64,000 bases of DNA from Paragorgia papillata (lineage: Eukaryota; Cnidaria; Anthozoa; Scleralcyonacea; Coralliidae). Each line of letters opens with the position of its first letter. The first letter of the stretch is position 1. The DNA lies in contig JAWNZC010000468.1 in NCBI GenBank assembly GCA_035771165.1, positions 1,121,001-1,185,000 of the forward strand, in the 5' to 3' direction. Shown piece after piece: positions 45,864 through 58,514 of the stretch. Both the position numbers and the translations under genes were made by a program. The notes beneath the pieces are model-generated. The model had not been told where the DNA came from. It did no database searches and saw only the letters and a program-made list of their open reading frames with translations.

Positions 45864-46095
45864 TAGCTGCCTACAGTTCCTTTAAAACTAGAAAAATGCA
45901 AATTTTAACCTCAAAAAGTACCCATAGATAATTTGAAAAAGATTGAAACTAAAGTTAGGGAGCAAGAATAACTTTCAGGGCATCAAAGTGGTTTGGCAGT
46001 TGCTACCTAACTTCAGTTTCATTATTTCCCAAAACATCAATGGGTACTTTTTGAGGTTAAAATTTGTAGTTTTAGCGAAACTGTAGAGGGCCACA
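45864..46095. mobile_element. Foldback/MITE in the HECT gene intron
   Basis: The arms around AAATTTTAACCTCAAAAAGT (about 45897) and ACTTTTTGAGGTTAAAATTT (about 46045) are inverted copies. They extend outward to CTACAGTTCC and GAAACTGTAG with mismatches. The interior is non-coding. Confidence 0.6.
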
Positions 46096-46407
46096 CTAAT
46101 ATTTTTTAGTCTCATGTTTGTCTTCTTCGAACTGTTCGTCGAAAAACTAATCCCACATTTAATTATATAAAAAATCTGATTGCCCTCTCCCCCCAAAAAA
46201 ATTTAGTTGACACATCAAATCAAAATGGGTTTACAATATACTGTACCTAGCACCACACACCCCTCCATATAGTACTTCCTCTTAAATTTTAAATTCTCTG
46301 TTCCAACCTGTAGCATATACAGTATAGACAATGGCTCGGCAGGGCAAAAATACATCACCCATTGCAACACACAACAATTAATTTATTTTGTCATAAGAAA
46401 ATATATG

Positions 46408-46488
46408 AAAGCTGGAAATATAATTATGTACTGTAGATGATGATATTGAAAACTGGAAATATAATTATGTACTGTAGATGATGATATT
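46408..46488. repeat. Two tandem copies of a 39-bp unit
   Basis: CTGGAAATATAATTATGTAC... is repeated with a 39-bp offset at about 46413 and 46452. Simple local duplication in an intron. Confidence 0.8.
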
Positions 46489-47504
46489 GAAGAAATTTGT
46501 CACTTCTAGGGTTTTCTCAACATTATTTCATTATTTGAGATTTGATATCTAACAAAACAACTATATAATTCATCGTTACACTATCTTGGTGAAATGGGTT
46601 ATAACAATGCTATTTGAGTTCTTTCAGTATTAGTACAGTATATTGATAAATAATGCTACATATTTGCCACTTACTGTGCCACTTTCTTTCTCATCCTCTT
46701 CCATAAACTGGTCTGGAAGATGTTCTGGTATTTCAGAAAATATACTATCTGAGGATAGGTTTGCAGCCTCAGCAAAGCCAAGTGCACCAATTTCAGGATC
46801 ATCATGAATCAATGATAATGCCTCTTCACTTTCACACATATTTAAAAGACACTTTGCAGCATCAGTAGCAGGGTTCTCTGGTAGCAAAACTTGCCCAGAT
46901 ACAGGGTAAACAAGCCTGGAATATTCAGGAACTAACTGCAGAGACCCTATCCAATCATATACTGGAGCCATGGTCACATTCTTTAGAAACATACGGCTTA
47001 CAATACCAAGTGAAAGATGTCGAACTGAAACAATAACATGTTCTTCTTCTATGCTTGGTTCTGCTGAAACACGTATTGCCCTTGCAGACCTCAACAGTTC
47101 TTGTCTTTCTACATTCTGCACTTCTTCTTCCAGAAATGGAAGTGGTTCCTGTCATCATTTTTCATAGTATCCAAAACCAGAATTTCATGGTAGGCTTTGT
47201 CCTGCTCTTCTCTAAGTTGTAATCTTTCATGGGATATGTGCCTTTCAGACTAGAAATGGTTGCTCATTTCTTTTGGTCACCATTACTGTCACCTTCTTTC
47301 CTAACAGTGGTCTTATTTGACTTTTCCCATGCAAGTGGTAGTTCATCTTCATCACTGCTCGAACCGGCAATCTTCTCTACTGTTAGAGCAGATGTCAAAT
47401 AAAGACGGACGAGTTTTAAAACCATTTCTCTTTGCATAATCTCCAAGGGTAATTGCTACATCTCCATCAAACTCTAGTAAAGGTTGTCGCCTAAAATCGG
47501 CACT

Positions 47505-47890
47505 GGCAGAAACGAAGCAATATATAATGTTACTCTGGCACTCTGGCCGCTCTGGCAGAAACGAAGAAATATATGTTACTCTGGCCAAACTGGCACTCTG
47601 GCCGCTCTGGCAGAAACAGACAAATATATAATATTACTCTGGCCAAACTGGCACTCTGGCCGATCTGGCAGAAACGAAGAAATATATGTTACTCTGGCAC
47701 TCTGGCGGCTGGCCGCTCTGGCAGAAACAGACAAATATATAATGTTACTCTGGCGAAACTGGCACTCTGGCCGCTGTGGCAGAAACGAAGAAATATATAA
47801 TGTTACTCTGGCACTCTGGCCGCTCTGGCAGAAACGAAGCAATATATAATGTTACTCTGGCCAAACTGGCCGCTCTGGCAGAAAGGAACA
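47505..47890. repeat. Minisatellite with CACTCTGGCCGCTCTGGCAG core
   Basis: About seven irregular units of 45-60 bp, each combining CACTCTGGCCGCTCTGGCAG with AAACGAAGAAATATATAATG. It interrupts the 5' part of the HECT-type gene. Open frames in it (47484-47849 plus, 47576-47842 minus) are repeat artefacts. Confidence 0.9.
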
Positions 47891-48239
47891 AGCAGCTATA
47901 GTCATTCTGAAGCATGTAATATATCCTATTTTGAATGATTATTGAAATCAACGACTGATTATCTGTGACGTACTTTGTGCTCTGCTACACGGTAAAACAA
48001 CCCTAAAATCAGCAAGACCAAACTTCATACCTTGCTTAATTCCAAAAAAAATTTTACCATCTGGGAAAAACCACTTTTCACCAGCACCCATTAATTCTTG
48101 ATAACTGTAATTAACAGAGGCTTTCATTTCCCGAGTAGTGTACCTCCACCCTTTTCCATACCCACTCTTTTACCATTATGAATCCATCCCATTAGTATAT
48201 TACAGGTAGCAGGCTTTTGCTCAGCAGACTTCTTGGATT

Positions 48240-51138
48240 CAGGCTTTTTTATCTTAGAAGATAAATTGCCTTTGTTTCTCTTGCTACCAATTAATTCGGA
48301 AATCAGCCTCTGTTTTTTCGGTACCTATGGTGGGGTTGCTGCATTTATATCTGATCAAGTTCAATGGTTGAGAAGGAATGTTTTACAACATCCTTATTTA
48401 GAATGCATTTGGGTCGAAGTACTTGTTAAGAATGCTAAAAACGTCTTGGTTGGGATCCTTTATAGACCTCCGATCGGATCGAAATATTTACCAAAATGAT
48501 TTTTCCTGTTTTATTTGACGATATGCTATCTACTGTGGTAGCTGAGAATAAGGATAGCTGAGAATAAGGAAGTCATACTTATGGGCGATATAAACTGTAA
48601 TTTCTTAAAGAAAAACAGTGATGCAGACATTAAAACCATATTAAATTTAATTGGCCTGAAACAAGTTGTAAGAGATCCCACGAGAATTACAAGCGAGTCT
48701 TCGACACTAATTGATGTCATTTGTGTAAATAATCCCCAAAATATAAGCAAAGTTGAAGTAATGTCTACCTGTTTGAGTGACCACGAAATGATTGGATGCG
48801 TTCGTAAATTAAATAGTAATTCCTTTACACCACGTACAGTCAAAAGCCAAAACTATAAAAACTATAATGATACAGTGTTATGTGATCATCTACGCCAATC
48901 CGGTTTTGACCCGGTTAATGCTTCAATGACTGTTGAATCAGCTTGGAAAAACTTTAAGAATATTTTTTTATCAGCTATTAATGCGTATGCTCCACTGGTT
49001 ACAAAGAAGATTCGTGGCCGTCAGTGCCCATGGCTGCGTAACCATAGAAAGCATGACATAAAGCAGGGTGGCGTGTTGAGGAAAGCGAGGAAACCAAATT
49101 CCACATCTCTCTGGGCTAAATACAAAAGTCAACGAAATTATGTGAGCAATTTGGTTAAATCAAATAAGAACTGCTATTATCGGGACATGCTTAAGGAGAA
49201 TTCCAGAAACCCAAAATAATTCTGGAGCACGATTAAACAGATTTTTCCAAGTAAGCAATTTAATTTTGGTCGATCTTTTCGAATTGAAAGTAAGCTAGCT
49301 TACTTCGGACAGAAAGCTTATATCCAATGCATTTGGATCATTTTTTTCATCCGTTGTGCAGAAATTGAAAGATAAAGCTTTCCCTCTGGTAGACTTTGTG
49401 TGGAAATATCGGAAAGCGTCTACCACGCATATTAATTCACGCTTTGTCTTCAAATCTGTACCTGAGAGAATTGTGGAAAAGAAATTAAACGATCTGAAAA
49501 GAACCAAAGCTGCAGGAATCGACAACATTCCTCCCGGGATACTGAAAGACTGCTCATCGGTGTTAAAAGAGCCAATAACTTTTATAATTAACATGAGTTT
49601 ATATACCGGGGAAATACCATCCGAATGGAAAGAGGCAAAAGTCGTACCAATCCATAAAAAAGGTCTTCTGAATGATTTTGATAACTATCGTCCCATTTCC
49701 ATCTTGCCGTCAGTGTAAAAAATTATGGAAAAGATTGTCCATGAACAACTCATGGATTATCTGGAGTCAAATAAACTGCTAAATGATTCTCAGTTTGGCT
49801 TTCGCCCGAGGCGATCTACTCAGCTTGCATCAGCGTTACTTTTGGATAAAATACGGGCAAATACGGACAAAGGCTTACTAACTGGTACGGGTTTATTGAC
49901 CTATCAAAAGCCTTCGACACGGTTTCACATTCGAATCTTTTAAATAAATTACAAAAATTTGGAGTCAAATCTATTGAGTTGGATTGGTTCACTAATTATC
50001 TGTTTAAGCGCTCTCAAATTGTCAGCTATGATGGCTCATTATCGGATGAATTCCATATTACTACGGGAGTACCACAAGGGTCCATTTTGAGACCGCTTTT
50101 GTTTATACTATACGTAAACGATATTGATGACTGTCTCACGTGTGCGGAGATTCTAAAGTACCCGGATGATACTGTATTGTTTTTAGCTGGTCGAACAACC
50201 CGTGAAATTGAAGATCGACTTACAAACGAAATGGAAGTGGCTTCAAATTGGTTGAAAGATAATGATCTTATTATCAACTTAAACAAAGGTAAAACAAAAT
50301 CCATGTTATTTGGTACTAGCCGAAGAGTCCAAAATAAATCCTCGAGTGTTTATTTCAGTGAGATGGTGATCAATTCTACAATCACATATAAGTACCTTGG
50401 GGTATTGCTTGATCAATCACTGAATTTAAATCAACAATTCAACATTGCATTTAGGAAGGCATCTGGAAGGCTGAGGTTGCTTAAAAAATTACGACCTTTA
50501 TTAACTATGGATGCTGCAGAATCAATTTATAAAAGTATGATTGTCCCATTATTGACATACTCGAGTATCATCACTTCGAATTTGAATCCAACACAAATTT
50601 CAAGAGTTCAAAATTTCCAGGAGCGAGCTGGAGATTTTATTAAATCGAATGCATTGGCACATCTCCAGTTACCTGACATCATGAAATTTTCAAAAACACA
50701 AACATGCTTATTGGTGAAACAGTGTCTGGATTGTAACGTCTGTAGTAATTTTGACAATTACTTTGAACGATTACAGCATGGAAAGGGCACACGTAACAAT
50801 GGCATTAGTGTCATAATCCCTAAAATAAAGCTTGAATCTACAAAACAGGCTTTCTACTATCATGGAGTAATTGAGTTTAATAAATTGCCTCGGGATATTA
50901 GATCTATTGACAGTTATATGCTATTTAAAAGAGCACTAAGAAAGCACTTTATGATTACTTAGGTTTATGTTGTTGAATTTACATCTGTTTCTATTTATAG
51001 ATTAGACTACATTGTTAAGTTATTATTTCATTTTGTATTGTACACACTTTTGTTTTGTTCTAGACTTAGGTATCCACAGGACACGCGTTGATAGCAGTGT
51101 ATATTCACTGAAGCGTTCTTTACCTCTATAAATATTCT

Positions 51139-51186
<48 letters not shown>
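48240..51186 (+). mobile_element. Decayed CR1-like non-LTR retrotransposon with (AAT)n tail
   Basis: A plus-strand element covers part of an endonuclease and the whole reverse transcriptase. It ends in an (AAT)n run (51142-51185) after a 3' UTR of about 180 bp. It lies against the 5' portion of the HECT-type gene. Confidence 0.85.
48260..50962 (+). pseudogene. CR1-like endonuclease-reverse transcriptase, multiple lesions
   Basis: Pieces in order: endonuclease (GGVAAFISDQVQWL, LVGILYRPP, then MGDINCNF, STLIDVICVN and SDHEMIG), a stop after NSRNPK (about 49217), reverse transcriptase with AAGIDNIPPG and NYRPISILPSV followed by a stop (49716), GFRPRRSTQLA, a frameshift near 49900, GVPQGSILRPLLF and YPDDT (50160) in place of the usual YADDT. 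The C-terminal region ends at 50962. A small tandem duplication (AGCTGAGAATAAGGA, about 48539-48570) and several shifts lie in the endonuclease. The N-terminal part is missing. The clade is called from the RT motifs and the trinucleotide tail. Confidence 0.85.
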
Positions 51187-51189
51187 TAA

Positions 51190-51835
51190 ACTTTTAGTAA
51201 CATTTTCCGAGTTTTTTTAGTAATTGTTGTAATTAGCTCACTAAATTGCGCACGCAGGTGGACTTTTTCAGCTGTATGTGGTAATTATCTTAACATTTAC
51301 AAATGTTAATTATGTTGAAGGTGGGGGGTATTATGGCATTAATCAACAATAACATAAAATACATGGATCCCCTGTATCTGTGAAAACTATTTGAAGACCC
51401 ACTCCTTTTTCTTGCCAGCCCCCTCAGTCAAACTCGTACCTAGGCCCTTATCTGCTGCAATTTCCAGCGCAATTTCAATATCGTATCCACGTTCTTGCTG
51501 TGCACGCTAACGAAGGCTCTGAGATATATAATGCATAACCAGGAAGCGTTTTGATTGGCTAGATAAAGGCGGCTTCTTTTGAAGCGGCAACAGGCTTTCC
51601 TGTTTCCGGTGATTATCCCAGAGTTTGCATGCACGGCGAAGGATATGTAAGGCGGCACTGTGGGCGGGTTGGACACTGGCCAGGCGCCCTGGACTGGGCA
51701 GACCATTAGCAAAGTGAAGAAGGGGAAGGCGGACTTTTTCAGGGTGCACGAATCTTTTATTTTTTGGTCAATTGCTCGTGCGAGATTTTTTTCTAGGACT
51801 TTTAAGGCTAGCCCTTTGAGACCTGAAAACGACTA
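51190..51835. other. No supported gene
   Basis: Open frames at 51440-51749 (minus; SPGRLASVQPAHSAALH) have no recognisable domain or splice pairing. A short mobile-element remnant is possible at 51390-51450. Confidence 0.35.
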
Positions 51836-51837
51836 CT

Positions 51838-51950
51838 ATTTTACTCCGTCTAACGCCATACTATTTTACCCTGTCTAACGCCATACTATTTTACTCTCTC
51901 TAACGCCAGACTATTTTACTCAGTCTAATGCCAGACGATTTTACTCGTCA
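51838..51950. repeat. Tandem array of about 25-bp units
   Basis: Four to five copies of ACTATTTTACTCTGTCTAAC-like units ending in GCCA, with single-base variants. Confidence 0.85.
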
Positions 51951-51974
51951 ACGGGAAAGCTCCCGGCTTTAAAG

Positions 51975-52298
51975 GGCTATGTAATACAGGCAACATTTTT
52001 CTTCAACTTTCAACGCAACTTTGTTGCGTTGCAAATTGAAAAGCATTGTTGCACGTATTACCACACACCTTAAAAATTGTCACGCACCAAAATTTTGTTG
52101 TTGCAAGTTGAAAATTTTTTTTGAAAAAAGTAGACAACAGTTCTACTTGCTGCAACACGCTGTTTCAACTTGCAACAACAAAATTTTGTTGCATGATGAT
52201 ATGTTTTAGCTGGGTGACAAAAGACGTGCAACAACGCTTTTAGACTTGCAACGCAACAATGTTGTTGCAATTTGTTGCTCGTATTACTTCACCTTTAG
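51975..52298. mobile_element. Palindromic TTGTTGCAA-rich element
   Basis: Repeated, mutually inverted blocks of CAACTTGCAACAACAAAATT and TTTTGTTG(C) fill about 320 bp. Outer arms near CGCAACTTTGTTGCGTTGCA pair with ACTTGCAACGCAACAATGTT. It is probably a foldback-type element; no coding content. Confidence 0.55.
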
Positions 52299-52299
52299 T

Positions 52300-52960
52300 G
52301 TGCAATTAAAGGGTTATTTTAATTGTGCACGAATTTATTTCCATTCAAATTGTCTTGCACGATTTTTGGCCCCTCCCCATTACTTTTCTAATAGTCCGCC
52401 CCTTAATAGACGTGGGTTGAAGTAGCTCGTTCCAGTAGCCCAGGCTGCTTCCGGTAAATTGGAACACGAAGGAGACGTATTATTCAATAGTAATCGATTT
52501 ATTGTCTAAACCAATGTGGACAACGGATTTTAACCCTTTCGTTCACATTGTTGTCCCCCCTCCCTACTTTTTGGAAAGGTCGGTAATGTGAGGAGAGGCA
52601 ATAGAGGTAACCCCCTCCCCCCATTCAGAATGGTCATGCTACACCACAGATTTAACACCTGGCAAGTTTTCAGTGATATATATATATATATATATTCAAC
52701 ATCCTGAAATGTGTTATCTTCTGTATATTTTATATGACGTCTTATAATCTTCAGAACTCTGCCCCCCCCCCCAAAAAAAACAAAACAACCCAACCCCGCA
52801 GGAAATGGTATTTCAACGACTCTAGATTTTTGTAATTTAGGGAGAGCATGCCCCAACCCTCGTAGATTCTAACGTTTCCGGCACTCACCACAGATCCCCC
52901 ATAACTTTTTACACTACGCCACCGCCGGTATTGCAAAACTGTTTTTTTTACCAAGTTGTA
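52300..52960. other. No supported gene
   Basis: Low-information sequence with a (TA)n tract at 52677-52694 and poly-C at 52762-52772. The minus frame 52530-52856 is low-complexity. Confidence 0.4.
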
Positions 52961-52965
52961 TTTCG

Positions 52966-53335
52966 CAAGAAGTTTTATATATTACACAACAAGTTTTATT
53001 TTATATATTAGAAAACATGGTGTATATTTTACAAGTTTTATATATTACACAACAAGTTCTATATTAGAAAACATGGTGTATATTTTGCAACAAGTTTTAT
53101 ATATTACGCAACAAGTTTTATATTAGAAAACATGTATATTTTGCAACAAGTTTTATATATTACACAACAAGTTTTATATATTTGTGAACAAGTTGTATTT
53201 TATGCAACAATTGTATATATTTGCTAACAAATTGTATATATTTGCTATTAAGTTGCATATATTCGAACAAGTTTTATATATTTGCCAACAACTACTATAT
53301 ATTTGCAAAAAAAGTTGTATATATGTCAGACAAGT
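52966..53335. repeat. Minisatellite of AACAAGTTTTATATATTAC units
   Basis: About fifteen degenerate units of 20-30 bp, each with a CAAGTTTTATATATT or CAAATTGTATATATTT core. Drift increases toward the right. Confidence 0.85.
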
Positions 53336-53387
53336 ATTATTGATACAAACGGCATTCCATAGAAATTAATAACGACAAAATTTTGTT

Positions 53388-53520
53388 TTTTCTAAATTTC
53401 ACTTTTGCTTTTCTAAATTTCACTTTTGCTTTTCTAAATTTTACTTTTGCTTTTCTAAATTTCACTTTTGCTTTTCTAAATTTCACTTTTGCTTTTCTAA
53501 ATTTCAATTTTGCTTTTGCT
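53388..53520. repeat. 21-bp tandem repeat (about six copies)
   Basis: TTTCTAAATTTCACTTTTGC plus T is repeated. Because 21 is a multiple of three it gives an open frame with FLNFTFA repeats (53383-53595), which I do not regard as a gene. Confidence 0.9.
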
Positions 53521-53878
53521 AAACTCTTTAGCCGAGGAGGCTCAAACTTGCCCCAGTCTCCCGCGCATGACTATAAATTCAACATGGCCGACTAGATGTA
53601 GACGAGATGGACGTAGTGCTTCCCCATGATGTTAGGAGAGGTTTGACTTGATTTTATTCAGTCAATCGTCATGTTTGACCACGTTTTTTTATTTAAAATA
53701 TCTAACTGTCCAGTCTTTAGCTAAATGTCCAGTCTAGCCTTCTTGGTTATTACAGTTTATAGCATATACCTAATATCTATAGACTATGCATACCAACACA
53801 TCTGTCTAAATTACTCAATGCAAAATTATGGTATTAAATAAAGTCTTGTATTTCCTAATAGAGATGTATTTACGAATA

Positions 53879-54169
53879 ATGGACATGGTCAAAAAGTCTA
53901 AAACTAACAAGGTTATATTACTTTACCTTGCTGGAGAATTTGGTTGTACTTCGAGGTGAGTCATCACAATATTTTTGTATTGGCTAGACTAAAATATGTA
54001 TTTTATATAACTTAGTTATTGTAAATATAGATAGAAATAGAAATATATAATTTTTCAACTATTTGCCTATGTATACAGTCTAGGAACGTTAAAACGATGT
54101 TTGAAGGACATGAACATCAAGAGACATGATGAAACATTAGTTCCGCAAGATGTTATTAATGCTCTTCAG
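53879..54169 (+). pseudogene. Two 5' exons of an integrase-core type gene
   Basis: Exon 1 (53879-53955) encodes MDMVKKSKTNKVILLYLAGE and ends at CGAG|GTGAGT. Exon 2 (54079-54169) follows TATACAG and encodes SLGTLKRCLKDMNIKR and then DVINALQ before |GTAAAA. The join is in phase. The helix-rich LGTLKRCLKDM segment resembles RQLKRILKQ at the start of the integrase-core gene at 11631, so these look like the N-terminal exons of a relative. Downstream sequence is replaced by a (TA)n tract and a Penelope-like tail, and no core domain follows. Homology is short. Confidence 0.4.
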
Positions 54170-54374
54170 GTAAAATTGTAAGACTGTTTGATAGTAACAC
54201 TTGTTATTGCCTTGGAGTTGTTCAGATAAACTGGTCACTTAAACACAAATATTTTTTTATATTATTGCTGTTTTCGTTTAACATTCATGTTTAATGAACT
54301 GTATCGTGGGACTGGTTATGTGAATTAAAATGCGTGAATATGTCTCAATATTTAATCAGTATTACCCTAATTTA

Positions 54375-54377
<3 letters not shown>

Positions 54378-54428
<51 letters not shown>

Positions 54429-54434
54429 ATATAT
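54378..54434. repeat. (TA)n microsatellite
   Basis: TA tract with one TT interruption, preceding a Penelope-like 3' tail. Confidence 0.9.
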
Positions 54435-54548
54435 CAATCAGACAACTGAAGATCGTCCACGGGCGTGAAAACTCCGAGTAACAACAACCGCATTTTATTA
54501 TTTATATACCTTCGCTCTATCCTTTAAGATATTGAGCACTCTATTTAA
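54435..54548 (+). mobile_element. Penelope-like 3' tail fragment
   Basis: ACTGAAGATCGTCC...GCGTGAAAACTCCG at 54445 has CUGANGA and GAAA boxes in hammerhead-like spacing, but with an extra A and no stem I pairing. The following ATTTATATACCTTCGCTCTA and ATATTGAGCACTC resemble the 3' UTR after the other Penelope copies (TATGGTATTGAGCACTC, 39957-39973). Degenerate. Confidence 0.4.
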
Positions 54549-54589
54549 AGTCAGTACTCAGTAGACTGTCTCCGAGACTGTCTCCGACA

Positions 54590-55338
<749 letters not shown>

Positions 55339-55339
55339 A

Positions 55340-58319
55340 AAGAAGCCGCGGAACCGGGGGGTGCACTGGGGGCAGATGCCCCCACTTTTTTCAAAATTGT
55401 AAAATGTGCCCTTTTTATAAATGTGGCAGTTAAGGTTTACTGCGGCATATTGCCTATACTGGGAAGAATTAATGTACCCTTTTCGTAGAAGTATGACATT
55501 GCTATTTGCTGTAGAAAAGAGTGACTGTGCCGTTGCCCGAGGGGTGACGTAAAAGAGTTATTTATAAAATATGATATAATGTAAGTTTCCAGCACATTGG
55601 CGCTACTTTAAGTATTCTATTTCTAAAAGAAATGCCGCTGACCAAGAAATTATGTTAAAAACAAAATGGTGGTGATCAAAGGCCACTGTTAATGAAACAA
55701 TTCAAATCCCCTAAGGCCGTGGTTACATCTACCATCACAATTTCAAACGACCAAACATCTAGCTTCTCTCATGATCAATCAATAGAAGAAGAATCTGCTG
55801 AACCTCACTCTACAGAACAAGAAGAAACAATACCATAAAAATCAGCATCTCGTTTACATACACGTGATTGTCATAATTGGTGTTGTACAGACAAAACGCC
55901 TTTCCAACCAACCCAAGAAGACTTAAAGCGAACATCCTCAAAGCAAACTACTATAGAAGGAAGATCGTCGGATGCGTCTAAAGTACGTGTTTTTCCGATA
56001 TCAATTTTTTCGAAATACACCTGGGTCAGTTATTGCATGACAGGAGGTACCATCAGCTGCTACTTTTGTAGAAGAGCAAAGATTGAAAATCTTATCACAT
56101 TCAGTAATAACGGTAATGAAGCCTTTTGTTCAGGAGAATTTGATGACTGAAAAAAATGCTATGAAAAACTTAAAAAAGCATTCGCAATCCAAGTTCCACG
56201 CTTGAGGCTACTGAGGAATGGTTCTATGTTCCTGATGCTTCAAAAGGTGATATTGCAGGCAGCATTGGTCGGTGAACTTAAAAAATCCCAGGAAACCCAC
56301 AAAAGAAAGTTGTTGAAACAACTTAGTACCATCAGGTATTTGGCTCGTCAAGGCCTGAGTCTGTAGGGGAAAACGAGCATAGAAAGTAACTTATACCAGT
56401 TGTTGAAATTAAAAGCAGAGGATATTCCTGAATTATCAGAGTGGTTGGAAGATGGAAAATATCTCAGCCATGATATTATAAACGAACTGATCAATATGTT
56501 AGGCAACGCAGTTGTGAGGTCTATAGTTGGACATATACGCCAGGCATCAAAGTTGTTCAGTATAATTGCAGATGAGTCTAGAGATATCAGTAACAAAGAA
56601 CAATTGACGTGTGTGTTGCGCTGGGTACCAAAAGTCGATTTGTCAGTTTCATGAAGATTTTATTGGGCATGTACCAGTTAGAGAAAACCGATGCGAGGAA
56701 CAATAACCCATTCTTTAAAGGATATCCTGTTGCGATGCAATTTAACAGTACAGCATTGTCGATGGCAGACATACGACGTCGCAGCAAACATTTCTGGAAG
56801 TGTAAGCGGAGTTGCAGCGCGGATATCTTCAGAGAATCCTAGCGCACTGTATGTTCATTGCGCAAAATCACAGTTTTGATTTGGCTCTGCAGGGTTGCGC
56901 AAAGGCAAGTCAAACCATCAGAGATGCATTTGGATTTCGTTCAAGAATTGTCCGTGTTTATCCGAATCTTTACCCATACGAATGGCACAATATCAGCATA
57001 TCGTTGCAGAACACAGCGACGCACAAGCGGAGAACCCGCAGATGCTTTGTCCAACCCAATGGACGGTAAGAACAAAATCCATCTCTGTTATCGTACGTAA
57101 TTATGAAGCCTTATACTCCACGTTACTCAGCATTGCAGAAGAGTCCGTCAAGCCTTCCGTACGCGACACGGCATCAGGCCTTACTAGAAAGTTACAGAAG
57201 TTCACCAACATACTTTGGTTTACGTTTTGCTCAGAATATCTTTTGCGTATGTGAGCAAGTTGCATTCTACATTGCAGAGCCCTTCAATAACAGCACAAAC
57301 AACCGTTACTTGTGTCAACTCCTTGAAAGACAACTTGCAACGGCAACGAGATGATTTCCAGCTCTTTTACAACAATGTAGTCACTGCGAGCAACACCATT
57401 GCCTTCGTACATGATCCCAAACTCCCAAGGCAAAGACGTGTACCTGTGCGATTTCAGCATGGAAACTCTGAGCAGCATCAATTCCAATCAGCAGGAAGAA
57501 TCGTACCATGCTGGGTACTTCGAAGCAATTGATGCATGCATTTTGCAACTAAATGAGCGTTTCAATCAAGAGATCTACTCAGTTTTAATGAACATTGAAA
57601 ACTGTACTCATTAATTTATGCAAATGGTGAGAAGTTTGACTTTGACGACATAGTTAAACAACTTTACAAGGAGGATCTCGATTTCGAACAACTTAGAGGC
57701 TGAGTTAAAACTTCTCACAGGAATAATTTCCCAGCGACTTCCACAAGTTGAAGAAGGTGACATCGATCAACACCATCATATCATTGTTCAACTCTGAGGG
57801 AAAATGCTGCATCGCATTCCCAGATCGTCTTCGCAATCACCAATGTCGTTAGTCCTTCTGCAGATTTACCTACTTGCCCAATAAGTGCAGCTTCAGGAGA
57901 ACGGTCATTTTCAAGCCAGCGTCGCATCAAAACGTATTTGAGAAGCGGCGATGACCAAAGAACGCTACAATAACCTCATGGTTATGAACATAAACAAAGG
58001 CTGGACAGATAAACTAGATTTAGAGTTGATTGCAAATGGAGTTTGTTCGAAAAAAACGAACGCAGGATTAGGTTTTTTTGGTAAATTCTGAATCTGCCAA
58101 ATTTGTTGCTTTTCCTATATATCAGTATATGTCCATATTACGTGTGAAATGTATACAGGTACTTACTGTTTTAAAGTTAAACTGTTTCTTTATAAACAAA
58201 ACAAAACAAATGCAAGTTACAACCGTACAATGTTTTAAATTATACAATTATTTTGAAAATAACCAAGGTGCCCCTTTTTGGCGGTGCCCCCCTCTTTTCA
58301 GGTGCTTCCGCGGCCTCTG
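55340..58319 (+). mobile_element. Decayed hAT transposon of ZMYM1-like type, 3.0 kb
   Basis: Left AAGAAGCCGCGGAACC (55340) and right GCTTCCGCGGCCTCTG (to 58319) are near-complementary TIRs. The next bases include GGGGGTGC/GCCCCC blocks at both ends. A microsatellite abuts each side ((GA)n left, (TA)n right), so the TSD cannot be judged. The interior is a heavily shifted transposase. Confidence 0.75.
55694..58080 (+). pseudogene. hAT transposase pseudogene (TTF finger, DUF4371, dimerisation region)
   Basis: It begins near 55694 with a Ser/Glu-rich leader. The TTF-type finger region has WVSYCMTGG and SCYFCRR (about 56015-56080). A DUF4371-like stretch follows: LLKQLSTIRYLARQG, WLEDGKYLSHD and SIIADESRDIS (about 56318-56590). 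Frames then switch several times through VSGVAARIS and SALYVHCAKSQFDLALQG (about 56790-56890) to a C-terminal PTCPISAASGERSFS dimerisation region (about 57870-57915). At least six lesions. It is the same transposase class that gave rise to ZMYM1-like host genes. Confidence 0.8.
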
Positions 58320-58335
58320 TATATATATATATATA

Positions 58336-58397
58336 GTTCAATCTACAGACACGGTGTTTCGCTGTACTACAGCTCATCAGTGTAGCTGGAACAATCT
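58336..58397 (-). ncRNA. Hammerhead ribozyme with complete core
   Basis: On the minus strand CTGATGA, stem II GCTGT-AGT-ACAGC, GAAA, stem III ACA-CCG-TGT and a cleavage C, with CTACA/TGTAG as stem I. Only one loop base differs from the copy at 35433-35491, so helices and core are conserved between the two. Confidence 0.8.
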
Positions 58398-58490
58398 GAA
58401 TGAATTTCAGCAATTACTTATACACATGCGATAGTCGGTGACAACCGCATGTGGGACAGCATCGGTGAAGTACATTCAGATAGCGTGAAG
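58336..58490 (-). mobile_element. Penelope-type terminal segment with hammerhead, inverted copy
   Basis: Reverse complement is a near-copy of 35360-35492, including the hairpin around CGCATGTGTATAAG and the hammerhead. It follows a (TA)n tract (58321-58334). Confidence 0.6.
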
Positions 58491-58514
58491 TGCGCATGGG
58501 CCCATGGGACTGGT

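Larger units (their letters stand above)
41845..48235 (-). pseudogene. UBX-like and HECT-type E3 ligase-like gene (G2E3-like), multi-exon, 5' part damaged
   Basis: The last exon (41845-42969) is a HECT-like domain: TVRRLNIVEDMM, FWEKAVPLYFEG, LWHGYVLSGVFP and a C-lobe with LRYVTGSATYS and the catalytic-type Cys in LVHTCSSVVDLP. Exon 46675-47148 contains EEHVIVSVRHLSLG and YDWIGSLQ, a ubiquitin-like/UBX-type fold. A preceding piece (about 47155-47252) has REEQDKAYHEIL, typical upstream of UBX domains. Farther 5', 47990-48235 carries GWIHNGKRV and KWFFPDGKI across two small frameshifts, and a minisatellite separates it from the rest. It resembles the G2E3-like HECT family expanded in cnidarians and fish. 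The HECT exon itself is intact. Whether the locus is a broken host gene or mobile-element cargo is open. Confidence 0.65.

Noticed and set aside
47484..47951. ORFs with LWPLWQKR or ARAASRQSAR repeats
   Set aside because: They are products of the 47505-47890 minisatellite and occur on both strands.
53383..53595. ORF with FLNFTFA repeats
   Set aside because: A 21-bp tandem repeat keeps the frame open; not coding-like.
54445..54480. A further complete hammerhead ribozyme
   Set aside because: CUGAAGA and GAAA boxes are present, but stem I does not pair and an extra A disrupts the core; kept only as a Penelope-like tail.
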